Shown: positions 33,561 to 43,849 of the stretch, in pieces | Position numbering within the stretch: position 1 is the first letter of the stretch | Layout of the letters: the number at the start of each line of letters is the position of its first letter | Assembly: GCA_017893485.1 (NCBI GenBank) | Contig: CM030366.1 | Coordinates: forward strand, 76,327,227 to 76,391,226 | DNA length: 64,000 nt | Direction of reading: 5' to 3' | Source: Hemerocallis citrina | Taxonomy: Eukaryota > Streptophyta > Magnoliopsida > Asparagales > Asphodelaceae | The notes under the pieces: model-generated | Databases searched by the model: none | What the model was told of the DNA's origin: nothing | Seen by the model: only the letters and a program-made list of their open reading frames with translations | Made by a program: the position numbers and the translations under genes

Positions 33561-34836
33561 GATCCGGGAGGCCATCTTAGGGACTCCTGGGAACGAGACA
33601 CTCCTCCGCTATCACTTGCGGTCGGATGTCAGAGCCAGTGAGTCTTGCGGCTTAACCCACCCGTCAGAACGTGACAAGGACATCCTACGATGCCTACAGG
33701 AAATGGAGAACCACCTCGACCATTTTGGCAAGGGCGGCCCGAGGCCAGCTCAGGGTCATAGGCCGACCCGAGCTCCTTTCTTCGCTCCAATCTTACAAGC
33801 AGAAATACCCAGGAACTTTCGGCCTCCTCAGTTCGAGACCTACGACGGCGAGGGTGATCCTGCTGGTCACATGGAGGGGTTCAAGACCCTCATGATGATT
33901 CACAGCACTTCGGATCCCCTCCTATGTCGTGCCTTCCCCGCCACCCTCCGGGGTCCGGCTTGGGAATGGTTCTCTAAGCTCGTCGCGGGCTCGATCTACT
34001 CGTTCAATCAGTTGGAGGCCAACTTTCTTGCCCACTTTGTGACCAGCAGGAAGGCCGAGAAGACAAGTGCGTCCCTACTGGACCTCCGATAGAAGGAAGG
34101 GGATTCACTCCGCCAGTTCGTCCGGAGGTTCACCATAGAGGTGAGGTCTATCTTCTCCCTCGATGCTGGGGTCGCCTCGGCAGCATTCCGACACAACGTC
34201 CGACACGACCAACTGAAGGCATCCTTGGCCAAGAAGCCTCCCTTCGACTTCCCTGACCTAGTCAATCGGGTCGAGAAGTACATTCGGGCGGAGGAGGCCC
34301 TAAATTTCGAGGGCACCAAAGTGGTCTCGGTGAAGGAGAAGCGCAAGGCCGATGAGGCAGAGCCAGCCAAGAAGGTTCCGAAAGATGGGACCGACATGAA
34401 GAGGGTCCCTCCGGTCCCGCGTCTCGAGAGATACACGCCACTGACACAAAACGTGTCGGCCATCCTCTTAGAGATCGAGGACAAGGACCTCGTCTAGGTG
34501 CCCCCTCGACCAACCAGCAATAAGAAACGGGACCAGTAGTTCCACTGCCACTTCCACCGGGACAACGGTCACGACCCCGACTAATGTCGGGCCCTTAAGA
34601 ACGAAATCGAGGCCCTCATCCAACGAGGGTACCTCCGAGAATTCATCCGAGAAAATGCCCGAGACCGAAGGGATACGAGGAACCGAAGGCCTTCTCCTCC
34701 TTTTTGCGCACCCAAACAGCGTCCTGAGCGGGACCCGGAGCCTGAAGAGACCAGAGGTCGAGCCATTCTACACTGCGTCCATGGGGGGCCTATGGGAGGG
34801 GATTCTAATACTTCCCGCAAGGCGTTCGTCCGAGAG
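33561..34836 (+). pseudogene. Tat gag
   Basis: The frame reads REAILGTPGNETLLRYHLR, then PRNFRPPQFETYDGEGDPAG (about 33810), TLRGPAWEWFSKL and FNQLEANFLAHFVTSR, the capsid core of plant Tat gag (Retrotrans_gag). After TAG at 34090 (Gln in relatives) it continues EGDSLRQFVRRFTIEV, and after TAG at 34495 the knuckle-like CHFHRDNGHDPD...C region at about 34543-34590, again with stops at 34538 and 34582. These stops are single C-to-T changes of Gln codons where the family is known to have Gln. Gag would form the particle that packages the RNA. Confidence 0.9.
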
Positions 34837-34840
34837 GTAA

Positions 34841-35608
34841 ATGCCGTCCGAGACCTCCCTTCCCCCCCAGGTCCAACAGCTCCATGTCTCATTCTCGAGG
34901 GAAGACCTGGAGGGGGTCCGGCTTCCGCACTGCGATGCGCTCGTCATCAGCCTCGTCATGGCGAACTACGAAGTCCGTCGGATCCTCATGGACAACGGGA
35001 GCTCTGTGAACATCCTCTTCCTGAAAGCATTCGAGAACCTCAAGCTCCCCCGAGATAAGCTGAAACTAGTCGGTTACACCCTCCACAGGTTCTCCGGCAT
35101 CCCAGTGCCAGTAGAGGGGATTGTGACCATGGATGTTACTACCGGCACAACCCCCCTCAGACGAACTGAGTCGATGGACTTCATGGTTGTGAACGTCAAA
35201 GCGGCGTACAACGCCATCCTCGGCGGACCAGAGCTCTGCTCCCTCCAGGCTGTTCCCTCGGCCTACCACCTGAAACTAAAGTTTCCTACTAAGTCAGGTG
35301 TCGGGGTCGTTCGGGGGAACCAAGAGGCTGCACGATCGTGCTATATGACGGTGGTCGGAGGCAGTGTGTTTCCCCTGGACGCTATCGAACTGCAACCCGA
35401 AAGGAGCCAACCACAGCCCGAACCTGCGGATGAACTGGAAGAAGTCTCGTTCGAGACAGAAGACAAGTCAAAGTGGTTCCGCGTGAGCTGCTCCCTCACG
35501 ACCAAACTAAAGTCCGACCTAATCAACTACATTCGCCGCAACATGAACCTCTTCACCTGGAAGCCATCCGACATGCCCGGGATCTCCGAAGACCTGATCA
35601 TGCACTGA
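34841..35608 (+). pseudogene. Tat protease and start of RT
   Basis: A 255-codon open stretch. RRILMDNGSSVNILFLKAF at about 34975 is the aspartic protease site, with Asn where DTGAS/DSGSS-type elements have Thr or Ser. VNVKAAYNAILGGPELCSLQ and HLKLKFPTKSGVG...GNQEAAR follow, the standard Tat protease C-terminus. It ends at LFTWKPSDMPGISEDLIMH, the conserved entry into RT, where CGA has become TGA. Confidence 0.93.
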
Positions 35609-36912
35609 CTGAGCGTGGTCCCTGGAAAAAAGCCGATCGTCCAAAAGTGACATAGGTTCACCCCGGAGAGGTAGCAAGATGTAAAAACGGAGGTAGACAA
35701 AATTTTTTCTTCCCGGTTCATCCAAGAGGTCAGCTACCCCGAGTGGCTGGCGAACGTCGTAATGGGAAGAAAGGCCAACGGGAGCTGGAGGATCTGCATA
35801 GACTTTACGGATTCTCAACAAGGCATGCCCCAAAGATCCTTTCCCTCTCCCCATCATCGACGCTCTGATCAATGCAACATCAGGTCACGAGCTCCTGTCG
35901 TTCATGGATGCCTTCTCGGGCTACAATTAGATCCGGATGTTCCCCCCTGATATAGCCAAGACATCCTTCGTCACTGACCAAGGTCTCTACTGCTACCGGG
36001 TTATGTCCTTCGGGCCGAAGAACGCCAGTGCTACCTATCAGAGGCTCGTCAACTGAGTCTTCAAGGACCAGATCGGTCGCAACATGGAGGTATATGTCGA
36101 TGACATTCTCGTCAAAATCCAACAAGGACAGGACCACGTCGCCGACCTGGAAAGAAGCCTTTGGCGTCCTTCGGACCCACAATATGAGGCTCAATCTAGC
36201 CAAGTGTGCGTTCAGCGTCTCCTCGGGAAAATTTCTCGGGTTCGTTGTCAGCTAGCACGGCATCGGGGCGAACCCCGAGAAGATCCGTGCCATAATAGAC
36301 ATGGCCCTTCCGAGAAACATCAGGGAAGTCCAGCAGCTCACGGGAAGACTGGTGGCCATCGGACGTTTCCTCTCCAAGTCCAGAAAGAATTCACTCCCGT
36401 TCTTCAAGGATCTGTGTGGAACCGGAGGCTTCAAATGGGGCACTCAACAGCAGGAGGCGTTCGCCCAATTAAAAGAGTACCTCGCCAATCCTCCGCTCCT
36501 TAGTAAACCCAAGCTGGGCGAGCCTCTCTGGCTTTATCTTTTGGCCTCGGAAAGTGTACTCAGTGTTGTTCTCGTTCGAGAAGAAGATGGAGTCCAAAAG
36601 CCGTTGTACTATGTAAGAAAAGTCCTGCTCTCGGCCGAGACCAGATATGCAAAAATAGAGAAGGTGGCATACGCTCTGGTCATGGCTGCGCGGAAGCTCC
36701 GCCCTTATTTTCAGGCGCACTCGATTCAGGTCCTCACGAACCAGCCTCTGAAGGCCGTCCTTTACAAGCCCGAGAGCTCCGACCGCTTAGTAAAGTGGTC
36801 GATCGAGCTAAGTCAATACAACATCAGCTATCAACCAAGGACAACAATTAAGGGACAAGCCATCGCCGAATTCATCATGGAATGCACCATCTCCGAGAAA
36901 CCCAAAAGTGGG
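35609..36912 (+). pseudogene. Tat reverse transcriptase and RNase H
   Basis: Stops at 35606, 35648, 35672, 35927, 36055 and 36253 and a frameshift near 35815 and 36165 break it. Landmarks: FIQEVSYPEWLANVV, MDAFSGYN (35905), TSFVTDQGLYCYRVMSFG, MEVYVDDILVK with the intact YVDD at about 36093-36104, NLAKCAFSVSSGKFLG, INS/REVQQLTGRLVAIGRFLSK, and the RNase H region KPLYYVRKVLLSAETRYAKI...PYFQAHSIQVLTNQPLK. The 204-codon frame 36301-36912 is the longest intact piece. Confidence 0.94.
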
Positions 36913-37373
36913 TAGGCTGACCAGACGTGGAAAGTTTACGTCGATGGATCTTCCTGCGAAGCGGGGAGTGCCGCGGGCATCATTTTGCGATGACCCGACA
37001 ACTTCCTTTTCCAATATTCCCTCCACCTCAACTTTCCAGCCTCCAATAACGAGGCAGAATATGAAGCTGTGATCGCGGGGTCACCCTAGCACACCAGGCA
37101 GGGGCCAGACAGATCAAGGCCTGCAGCGACTCTCAGCTCGTGGTCAATCAGATCACCGGAGAGTACGAAGCTCGTGACGATCGGATGATCCGATATTTGG
37201 CTGTGGTCCAACAGTTCTTGACATCCTTTGATGGCTCCGCAGTCTTAAGGATCCAAGGAGAGCAGAACGCCCAGGCCGATGCCCTGTCGAAGTTAGCCTC
37301 CTCGTCCTTTGATGGCCTCGATCGCACCGTTCTGATCGAAGTGCTCCTGAAGCCGAGTATCGACCTCCCCTAG
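36913..37373 (+). pseudogene. Tat second (archaeal-type) RNase H
   Basis: WKVYVDGSSCEAGSAAGIIL near 36928 is the first Asp block, SNNEAEYEAVIAG near 37045 carries the Glu, and after a frameshift CSDSQLVVNQITGEYEARDD (about 37123) carries the next Asp. EQNAQADALSKLAS near 37262 is the last conserved block. A second RNase H after the first is the defining trait of the Tat lineage. TGA at 36990 and a frameshift near 37080 disrupt it. Confidence 0.9.
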
Positions 37374-38665
37374 ACCCTTTGTATAGACGACGGAGCTCAA
37401 CCGGACGACTGGACCACTCCCATCCGAAAGTTTCTGATCGAAGGAAAGCTCCCCCAAGACCGAGCCGAAGCAAGGCAGATCAGGGTCCGCTCGAAAAGGT
37501 TCACCATGATCAACGAAACCCTCTTCAAACGCTCGTACACAACGACGGAAGGAAGACCTTACCTCCGCTGCTTAGCCCCTGACAAGGCCAAGTATGCTCT
37601 TAAGGATCTCTACGAAGGAATTGGCGGGTGCCACATGGGAAGCCGATCACTTGCCCGAAAGGCTCTGAACCACGAGTATTGCTGGCCCACGATGTTGTAA
37701 GATGCCCTGGCCCTGGTCAAAAAGTACGGTCCTTGTCAAAGATTCTCCTCAGTAAGAAGGGTTCCACAAGCAAACCTCCGCTCCCTGGCCAGTCTGACCC
37801 CCTTTGCTATGTGGGGGATGGACCTGGTAAGCCCCTTTCCAAAAGCACGGGCCAAAGGAAGTTCCTGGTAGTAGCGATCGACTACTTCACAAAGTGGATC
37901 GAGGCCGAGCCCCTGGCCACGATCACCGAGCAGCAGACTTAGTAATTCTTCTGAAAACACATCATCTACCGGTTCGGAATTCTGCACATACTCATCACGG
38001 ATAATGGGACCCAGTTTGCAGGTAAGAATTTTAGAAAGTTCTACGAGGATCTCGGAATCCAGCAACGCTTCTCTTCTGTGTGCCACCCGCAGTCGAACGG
38101 TCAGGCCGAGAATGCGAACTGCTAGATCCTTGACGATCTGAAGAAATGGCTTGATAATTCTTCCAAGGGACTATGGGTCGACGAGTTGCCGAACGTTCTC
38201 TGGGCCCATCGAACGACGAAAAGGATCCCCACGGGAGAGTCGCCATTTAATATGACTTACGGCGTGGAGGCAGTAATTTTCCTCGAGATCAGGCTCCCTT
38301 CGCCCCGAATCATGGCCTTTGATGAAGAAAGCAACACAGCACAGCTGCGTGCCAATCTGGACCTCATAGACGAGGTTAGGGAAAAATCTGCCATCAGAAG
38401 GAGCACATACCAGCAGAGGATCGAGAGGATCTACAACAAAAGGGTACGTCCCACCAGCATCAAGCTAGGGGACCTCATCCTCCGAAAGCTGGCGGTATCA
38501 AACCCCGGCCAAAAGAGGAAGCTAGCTCTAAACTAGGAAGGCCCATACAAGGTTTCAGAAGTTGTACGCCCTGGCAGATACCGCCTCACCGACTCGGAGG
38601 GCATGGTTGTGAAGAGACCCTGGAATGCGGAGCACCTTATCAAATTCCTCGAAGGGGAGGATTAG
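37374..38665 (+). pseudogene. Tat integrase
   Basis: Landmarks: GGCHMGSRSLARKAL and WPTML (37625-37695) of the zinc-binding region, FLVVAIDYFTKWIEAEPL with the first Asp (about 37876), ITDNGTQFAGKNF with the second Asp (about 37998), and CHPQSNGQAENAN with the Glu (about 38108). LWAHRTTKRIPTGESPFNMT and the C-terminal NKRVRPTSIKLGDLILRK and PWNAEHLIKFL follow, ending TAG at 38663. Stops at 37698, 37940, 37953, 38124 and 38536 and a frameshift near 37740 make it non-functional. Stops correspond to CAG, CAA or TGG in relatives. Confidence 0.93.
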
Positions 38666-38774
38666 CCCTTGTAGATACCCTTCTGTAAATAATAAGATGT
38701 AATCTGCACCTCGTGCCTTGTTTTGTAAAGTCAATATGATGTGATCGTTTACGCTTTTGGCCTCATGCCAGCTT

Positions 38775-39135
38775 TCTTAAAAACAAGTTTGGGGCTCGAC
38801 GCTCGAGTATCACTGCGAGCCACACCAAGCTTCTCCTACAAGGTTTGGGGCTCGACGCTCGGGTGTCACCGCGAGCCACTCCAAGCTTCTCCTACAAGGT
38901 TTGGGGCTCGACGCTCGGATGTCACCGTGAGCCACTCCAAGCTTCTCCTACAAGGTTACAGGCTTGACGCTCAGATGTCACCGAGAGCCACACAAATCTT
39001 CTCCTACAAGGTTTGGGGCTCGATGCTCGGATGTCACCGCGAGCCACTCAAAGCTTCTCCTACAAGGTTGGGGGCTCGACGCTCGGATGTCACCATGAGC
39101 CACTCCAAGCTTCTCCTACAAGATTTGGGGCTCGA
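38775..39135. repeat. Minisatellite array 1, 56-bp unit
   Basis: About six units of AAGGTTTGGGGCTCGACGCT then CGGATGTCACCGCGAGCCAC and TCCAAGCTTCTCCTAC, exactly 56 bases apart (for example 38841 and 38897). It is the same unit as array 3. Confidence 0.95.
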
Positions 39136-40378
39136 CCTCGAGCAAGGCCTTGGCCTTTTCAAGTCCTGCGATCTTTACGCTCGGCGATGACCTCCAGCTA
39201 TACATGCCAGCTTCTCTTAAGGTATGGGGGCTCGGCATCGACCTCGAGAAAGGCCTTGGTTTTCCAAGCCCTACGACCTCTACGCTCAGCGATGACCTCC
39301 AGCTACACTCATACTACCTATCTTAGAACAGGTATGGGAGCTCGGCATCGACCTCAAGCAAGGCCTTGGCTTTTTCAAGCCCTGCGATCTTTACACTCGG
39401 CGATGAACTCCAGCTACACATGCCAGCTTCTCCTAATGTATGGGGGCTCGGCATCGACCTCGAGCAAGGTCTCTAATTTTTCAAGCCCTGCGACCTCTAC
39501 ACTCGGTGATGACCTCCAGCTACACTCATACTACCTATCTTAGAACAGGTATGGGGGGTCGGCATCGACCTCGAGCAAGGCCTTGTCTTTTTCAAGTCCT
39601 GCGATCTTTACGCCCGGCGATGACCTTCAGCTACACTCATGTCAGCTTCTCCTAAGGTATGGGGGCTCGGCATCGACCACGAGCAAGGCCTCGGCTTTTT
39701 CAAGCCCTACGACCTTTACGCTCGGCGATCACCTCCAGCTACACTCATAATACCTATCTTAGAATAGGTATGGGGGCTCGGCATCGACCTCGAGCAAGGC
39801 CTTGGCTTTCTCAAGCCCTGTGACCTTTACGCTCGGCGATGACCTCCAGCTACACTCATGCCAGCATTTCCTAAGGTATGGGGGCTCGCCATCGACCTCG
39901 AGCAAGGACTCGGCTTTTTCAAGCCCTGCGACCTTTAAGCTCGTCGATGACCTCTAGTGCACTCATACTACCTATCTTAGAACAGGTATGGGGGCTCAGC
40001 ATCGACCTCGAGCAAGGCCTTGGCTTTTTCAAGCCCTGTGATCTTTACGCTCGGCGATGACCTCCAGCTACACTCATGCCAGCTTCTCCTAAGTATGGGG
40101 GCTCGGCATCGACCTCGAGCAAGGCCTCAGCTTTTTCATGCCCTGTGATCTTTATGCTCAGCGATAACCTCCAGCTACACTCTTACTACCTATCTTAGAA
40201 CAGGTATGGGGGCTCGGCATCGACCTCGAGCAAGACCTTGGCTTTTTCAAGCCCTGCGACCTTTACGCTCAACAATGACCTACAGCTACACTTATTCTAG
40301 CTTTCTTAAAAATGACATGGGGCCTCAACATCGACCTCAAGCAAGGCCACACTCGGCGATGGCCTCGAACTACGCTCC
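39136..40378. repeat. Minisatellite array 2, about 109-bp unit in alternating dimers
   Basis: Eleven units start GGTATGGGGGCTCGGCATCG and run through GACCTCGAGCAAGGCC, CAAGCCCTGCGACC and CGGCGATGACCTCCAGCTA. Ends alternate strictly between GCCAGCTTCTCCTAA and CTACCTATCTTAGAACA, giving a dimeric higher-order period of about 218 bp. Confidence 0.93.
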
Positions 40379-40583
40379 TGCCAGTCTCACTTGACCAATT
40401 ATCAAAGTTAAGAAATCGAAGTTTCATTACTCATGAAGCGCCGCAAATGGCCACACGATACAATAAAGATATTACAAATCACTCGGCTTAAAACTCAAAT
40501 TCTGTGCTTCCCACGGGACCCTCGTGGCCAATGCCACCCACCTCAAGCCCTCTAGAGCGAAACCTTCCCCCTGCATGCTCCAC
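40379..40583. other. Spacer between array 2 and antisense segment
   Basis: Non-repeat sequence with CTCGGCTTAAAACTCAAATTC and an AATAAAGATATT stretch that on the opposite strand may end the antisense transcript; no gene. Confidence 0.35.
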
Positions 40584-41051
40584 CTATACAGCTAGTAAGG
40601 ACGCCCCGGCAACGGAACTCTGCGCGTCGACAGGCCTCGCCATTTCCAGATAAAAGGCCGGAGAAGGACCCAATATAGAACAGCTTGCTCCCTCGAACGG
40701 ACTGAACCGATGTTGAACCATGCCTAGCATAAGCTTCAACCTCCGAATCTCCAACTCCTTCTCCACGACGACCTCGCAAAGAAAGGACTCTGAAGCCGGT
40801 CGCCTGGTGGAGGCATTCGAGATTGACCAGTTCATCTCGACACTCCCCCATTCCCGGTCTGCTATAGCCTTCTTCAGGCGAGCGGCTTCTAGGCTGAGCT
40901 TCTTAGACTTGTTCATAAAATAGTTTACCGTGACCTCTCAATCACGAGCTTGCTTACGATGGTAAGTCAGCACACTCTCCTTGGACCCCAGCTTATTTCG
41001 GAGTCGGAAGACCTCTGCGGAACATAGGTCGGCGCCAATGGCCTCGTGCGT
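40584..41051 (-). pseudogene. Antisense coiled-coil segment, possible extra exon
   Basis: After an acceptor-like TTCCCTCTTCTTGATAG on the minus strand (ending at 41052) a frame reads THEAIGADLCSAEVF, LRNKLGSKESVLTYHRKQAR, a TGA (Arg in all likelihood), then NKSKKLSLEAARLKK and VEKELEIRRLKLMLGMVQHR. Heptad-like Leu/Lys/Glu composition suggests a coiled coil. It resembles the C-terminal part of antisense proteins of Tat elements. Because the main antisense gene seems to stop at 41221, this could be an alternative 3' exon or a separate duplicate. No function is claimed. Confidence 0.45.
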
Positions 41052-41688
41052 CTATCAAGAAGAGGGAAAAAACAACGGGTCAATAAGAAGCTTGCGAAAA
41101 ACTACAAGTCACAGAGGATCGGCCAAAAATCTTTTCTTTTATAAATTCAAAATTTTGGATCACAAAAAAGTGGTGGCCAGTCCGCGCGAGGCAAATACAA
41201 GTCTAAGTAAAATTCCTAAACTACTTTTTAGAGGGGGACGGCACCTTTTCGACAGCCGGATCGCCCCTGGCCTCCTCCAGATGAGGGTCCTCCATCTCTT
41301 CCTCGTCCTCCCCGCCGGGCATCGGTGGATGCACGGGAAGCCGCTACCCGTAGTGAAGCTGGTCGACCCAAGCCTCCGGATAAAGCTGTAGGAAGTGCTC
41401 CTTGGCCTTGGCGTAGGCTTCGTCCTGAGCCAGGATTAGAGTGTCCGCCAAGGTGTTCTATAGCTCCTCAGCCTCCGCCTAGGCCTTAGCCTGAAAATGC
41501 GCCAGCTCGTTCGCGAGATGATCTTGCAGCGAGGCCATTTGATCTTAGAAGACCACCTGGGCTGACTGGGACTCCGTCAGCTTGTCTTTCAGACAAGTTG
41601 CCTTACGAAAATACTTCTCAGCGTTCTTCCTCTCGACAACGACCTCCTTCTTCAGGCACTTGTGGAAGTGTTGCCCATGAAGCAATGC

Positions 41689-41757
41689 CTGGCTGAGGAA
41701 GATCAAGTTAGAAAAATCCCAAAAATTCTAAGCCTAAAGCGAATGCCAAACACTTAC
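41689..41757 (-). other. Intron of antisense gene
   Basis: Donor TCA/GTAAGTG, acceptor TTGATCTTCCTCAGCCAG/GCATTG; splicing there keeps codon phase zero on both sides. 69 bases. The upstream AG (41693) would shift the frame. Confidence 0.7.
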
Positions 41758-42209
41758 TGAAATGTGCGCCTGAGCCCACCTCATGTAGGCCATCTCGGAC
41801 TTCTCCGACGCTAGAGTCATCTGATCCCGCTCCATGGCGAGATGCTCTACCACCTCCAGCGCCACCGGTCCTTCAGTCAGGGTATCACCGGCCTTGACCC
41901 CCCAGTCGGGGGCGTGCGGCATCATGCCCTGCCTACCCGCCATCTTCTCGACATTGGGATGAAGTGACGGGAGCCCCTTCTCCGAGACGGCAACTACTTT
42001 CTTACTACCGGAGCTTGCCCCCGGTTCCTTCGTCGACCTCGACGAGTGGTGGTGCTTCTTTTTCCTCTTTGAGGGTGGCTCCGAAGGCCCTGAGGCCGCT
42101 CCTTTATTAGGCCCCATGGCCGAGGCAGCCTTCTTCTCCTGTACGGCCCTCCTTTTGGCGGCCAAAGCCACCAAGGCCTGTCGGTTGTCGAGCTACTTTG
42201 CAGACATCT

Positions 42210-42280
42210 CTACGAAAAGAAAAAAGGAAAAATGTTAACACGAAGGCATGAAGATAAATAGATTAGAAACAAAAACATAC
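42210..42280 (-). other. Intron of antisense gene
   Basis: Donor CCCCA/GTATGTTTTT, a TAAC branch-like motif and acceptor TTTTTCTTTTCGTAG/AGATG. 71 bases. It joins SPVDP to KMSAK in frame. Confidence 0.75.
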
Positions 42281-43484
42281 TGGGGTCGACTGGGCTCAGT
42301 CCGGCTCGGTCCAGATGCAACTCCGTGACGTGCGGCCACCCTATGCTATGCCCTTCCAAAATCTTCTCTACAGTTGCCCACTTTATCCGTTAAGTCACTA
42401 CTCCTCGGGGGCTTATGGTTCGGCCTACTAAAATTCCAAACCGTTGGAATTTTCCAAGGTTTGTCACTTCGGAAGATAAAGTACTTCTCCTTCCATCCTT
42501 TAATGGAGTTCGGGTGGCCGTGCATCACCCTCTTGTGAGGACGCAACGAGATGTAAAAAATCCCCTCCATGTCTCCGAGCGAGCTCATCCTTTGGAAGGC
42601 ACGGAAGTATGCGAGCCTCGGTTTGATCCCCTTCTCCTGGCACTTCAGGATGAAGCAGACCAAGTGTTTCCACGAGTAGGGGCCATACTGCATTGGACTC
42701 AACTCTCCCCATTTCAACACCCTCTTAATAAATGGGTGCAACGGCAGCCTCAATCCCGAGACGAAGGCGTCCTCGGGAAACATGCAGAAGCTCGACTCCA
42801 GCACTGAGGTTGAACGAATTCCAGGGTTCGGCACCAGAAGTTCGAATTCCTTCAGAATGAAGTAGGTCGCCCTTAAGATAGGCAGGTATTCTGCCCTCAA
42901 AGCACACTGGATGTTGTCCATCTTGATCATGTACCGACCCAACTCCCGTAGCAATGACGTAAACATGAAAAGCCCCTCCACGCCGTCGGGATACATCCTG
43001 ATCGACCCCGGGTATTTATTGGACAGGGGGGAAACTTGAACCCAGGCTCGGGTCCATATTTGTGTGGCTCGCCTGGACTATCGGGACGAATCCTCTTCAT
43101 TTTTCTCCTATGGGAAAGAGGCTTCCTCTCCGGAGATGGGGTCGATAATGGGGGCAGAGGTGGAAGATCTGCTTCTTCCTCAGCTATCTTTCCCGATGTT
43201 CCTCCTTCCCCTTCTCCCCAATCGTTGCCTCTCTCGGTTCCTCGTTCGGACCCCTCCTGGTCGTCCTCCTCAACAAGCTCCTCTCCCTCAGAGCCTCCTT
43301 CCTTATGCTCACCCTCCTCAACAAGCTCCTCTTCCGGCTTACGGATTCGTAAAGGGGGCACGTTATAAATCACGACACCCTCGCCCCCAGCTCCTAACTC
43401 CGAATGGACCTCTTCCTTCACTTCAAATTCATCAAGAGACCACGATGTCCAGCTTGCCTCGGAGCCGGACTGAGAATGGGACAT

Positions 43485-43849
43485 TACGAAACAAAAATAC
43501 TAACCTAATATACCGGGAAACGTGAAGATCACTAAAAAATGATCGCCAACGACTATGAAAGAAACTTCTGTTATCTAGGGATTGAGTGCAAGGTGAAGAA
43601 ATGAAGGGAAGGGTGGGAGATTTATAATATGGGAAGGGACTCCTCGAATTCCACAAGGAGATATAACCATTGGATCTTGATCATCAAGATCTAACGGCCA
43701 CCAGGATCTGAAATGCTTCGATTCTCACGCCCATGACGTCAGCCTAGAGCATAAATGTGGCGACAGCTCGTCAAACGTGGCCAACCACTCGAGTACTGCA
43801 CCTTTTTCTATGCCACTGCTCCACCTTCCTCCCAAGACAGAAGAACAAG
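43485..43849. other. Spacer upstream of antisense gene
   Basis: On the minus strand, the CCTTCCCATATTATAAATCTC stretch (plus 43610-43630) is a possible TATA region for the antisense gene, about 130 bases before the ATG at 43484. Otherwise no gene is seen. Confidence 0.4.

Larger units (their letters stand above)
41221..43484 (-). pseudogene. Antisense gene of Tat element, Transposase_28-like (putative gypsy-type) protein, three exons
   Basis: From ATG at 43484 the minus strand encodes MSHSQSGSEASWTSWSL, an acidic Glu/Gly/Ser-rich region and a basic KPLSHRRKMKRIRPDSP. Then, after a one-base frameshift, a globular domain follows with MYPDGVEGLFMFTSLLREL, LRLPLHPFIKRVLKWGELSP and HPNSIKGWKEKYFIF, matching the plant family annotated as putative gypsy-type transposon (Transposase_28, recalled as PF04195). 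Two GT-AG introns are visible: 42280-42210 (GTATGT...TTTTCGTAG) and 41757-41689 (GTAAGTG...CAGCCAG). Exon 2 is Lys/Ser/His-rich and ends in HIS; exon 3 is a coiled coil (GQHFHKCLKKEVVVERKN) and an acidic end, stop at 41221. In-frame stops in exons 2 and 3 are CAG or CAA to TAG or TAA. The protein has no proven role; extra antisense frames are known in Tat elements. Confidence 0.8.

Noticed and set aside
39136..40378. CRISPR-like array
   Set aside because: Head-to-tail minisatellite without unique spacers in a retrotransposon.
42415..43525. Plus-strand frames of 110-153 codons
   Set aside because: Shadows of the antisense gene, whose minus-strand frame has family similarity and splice sites.
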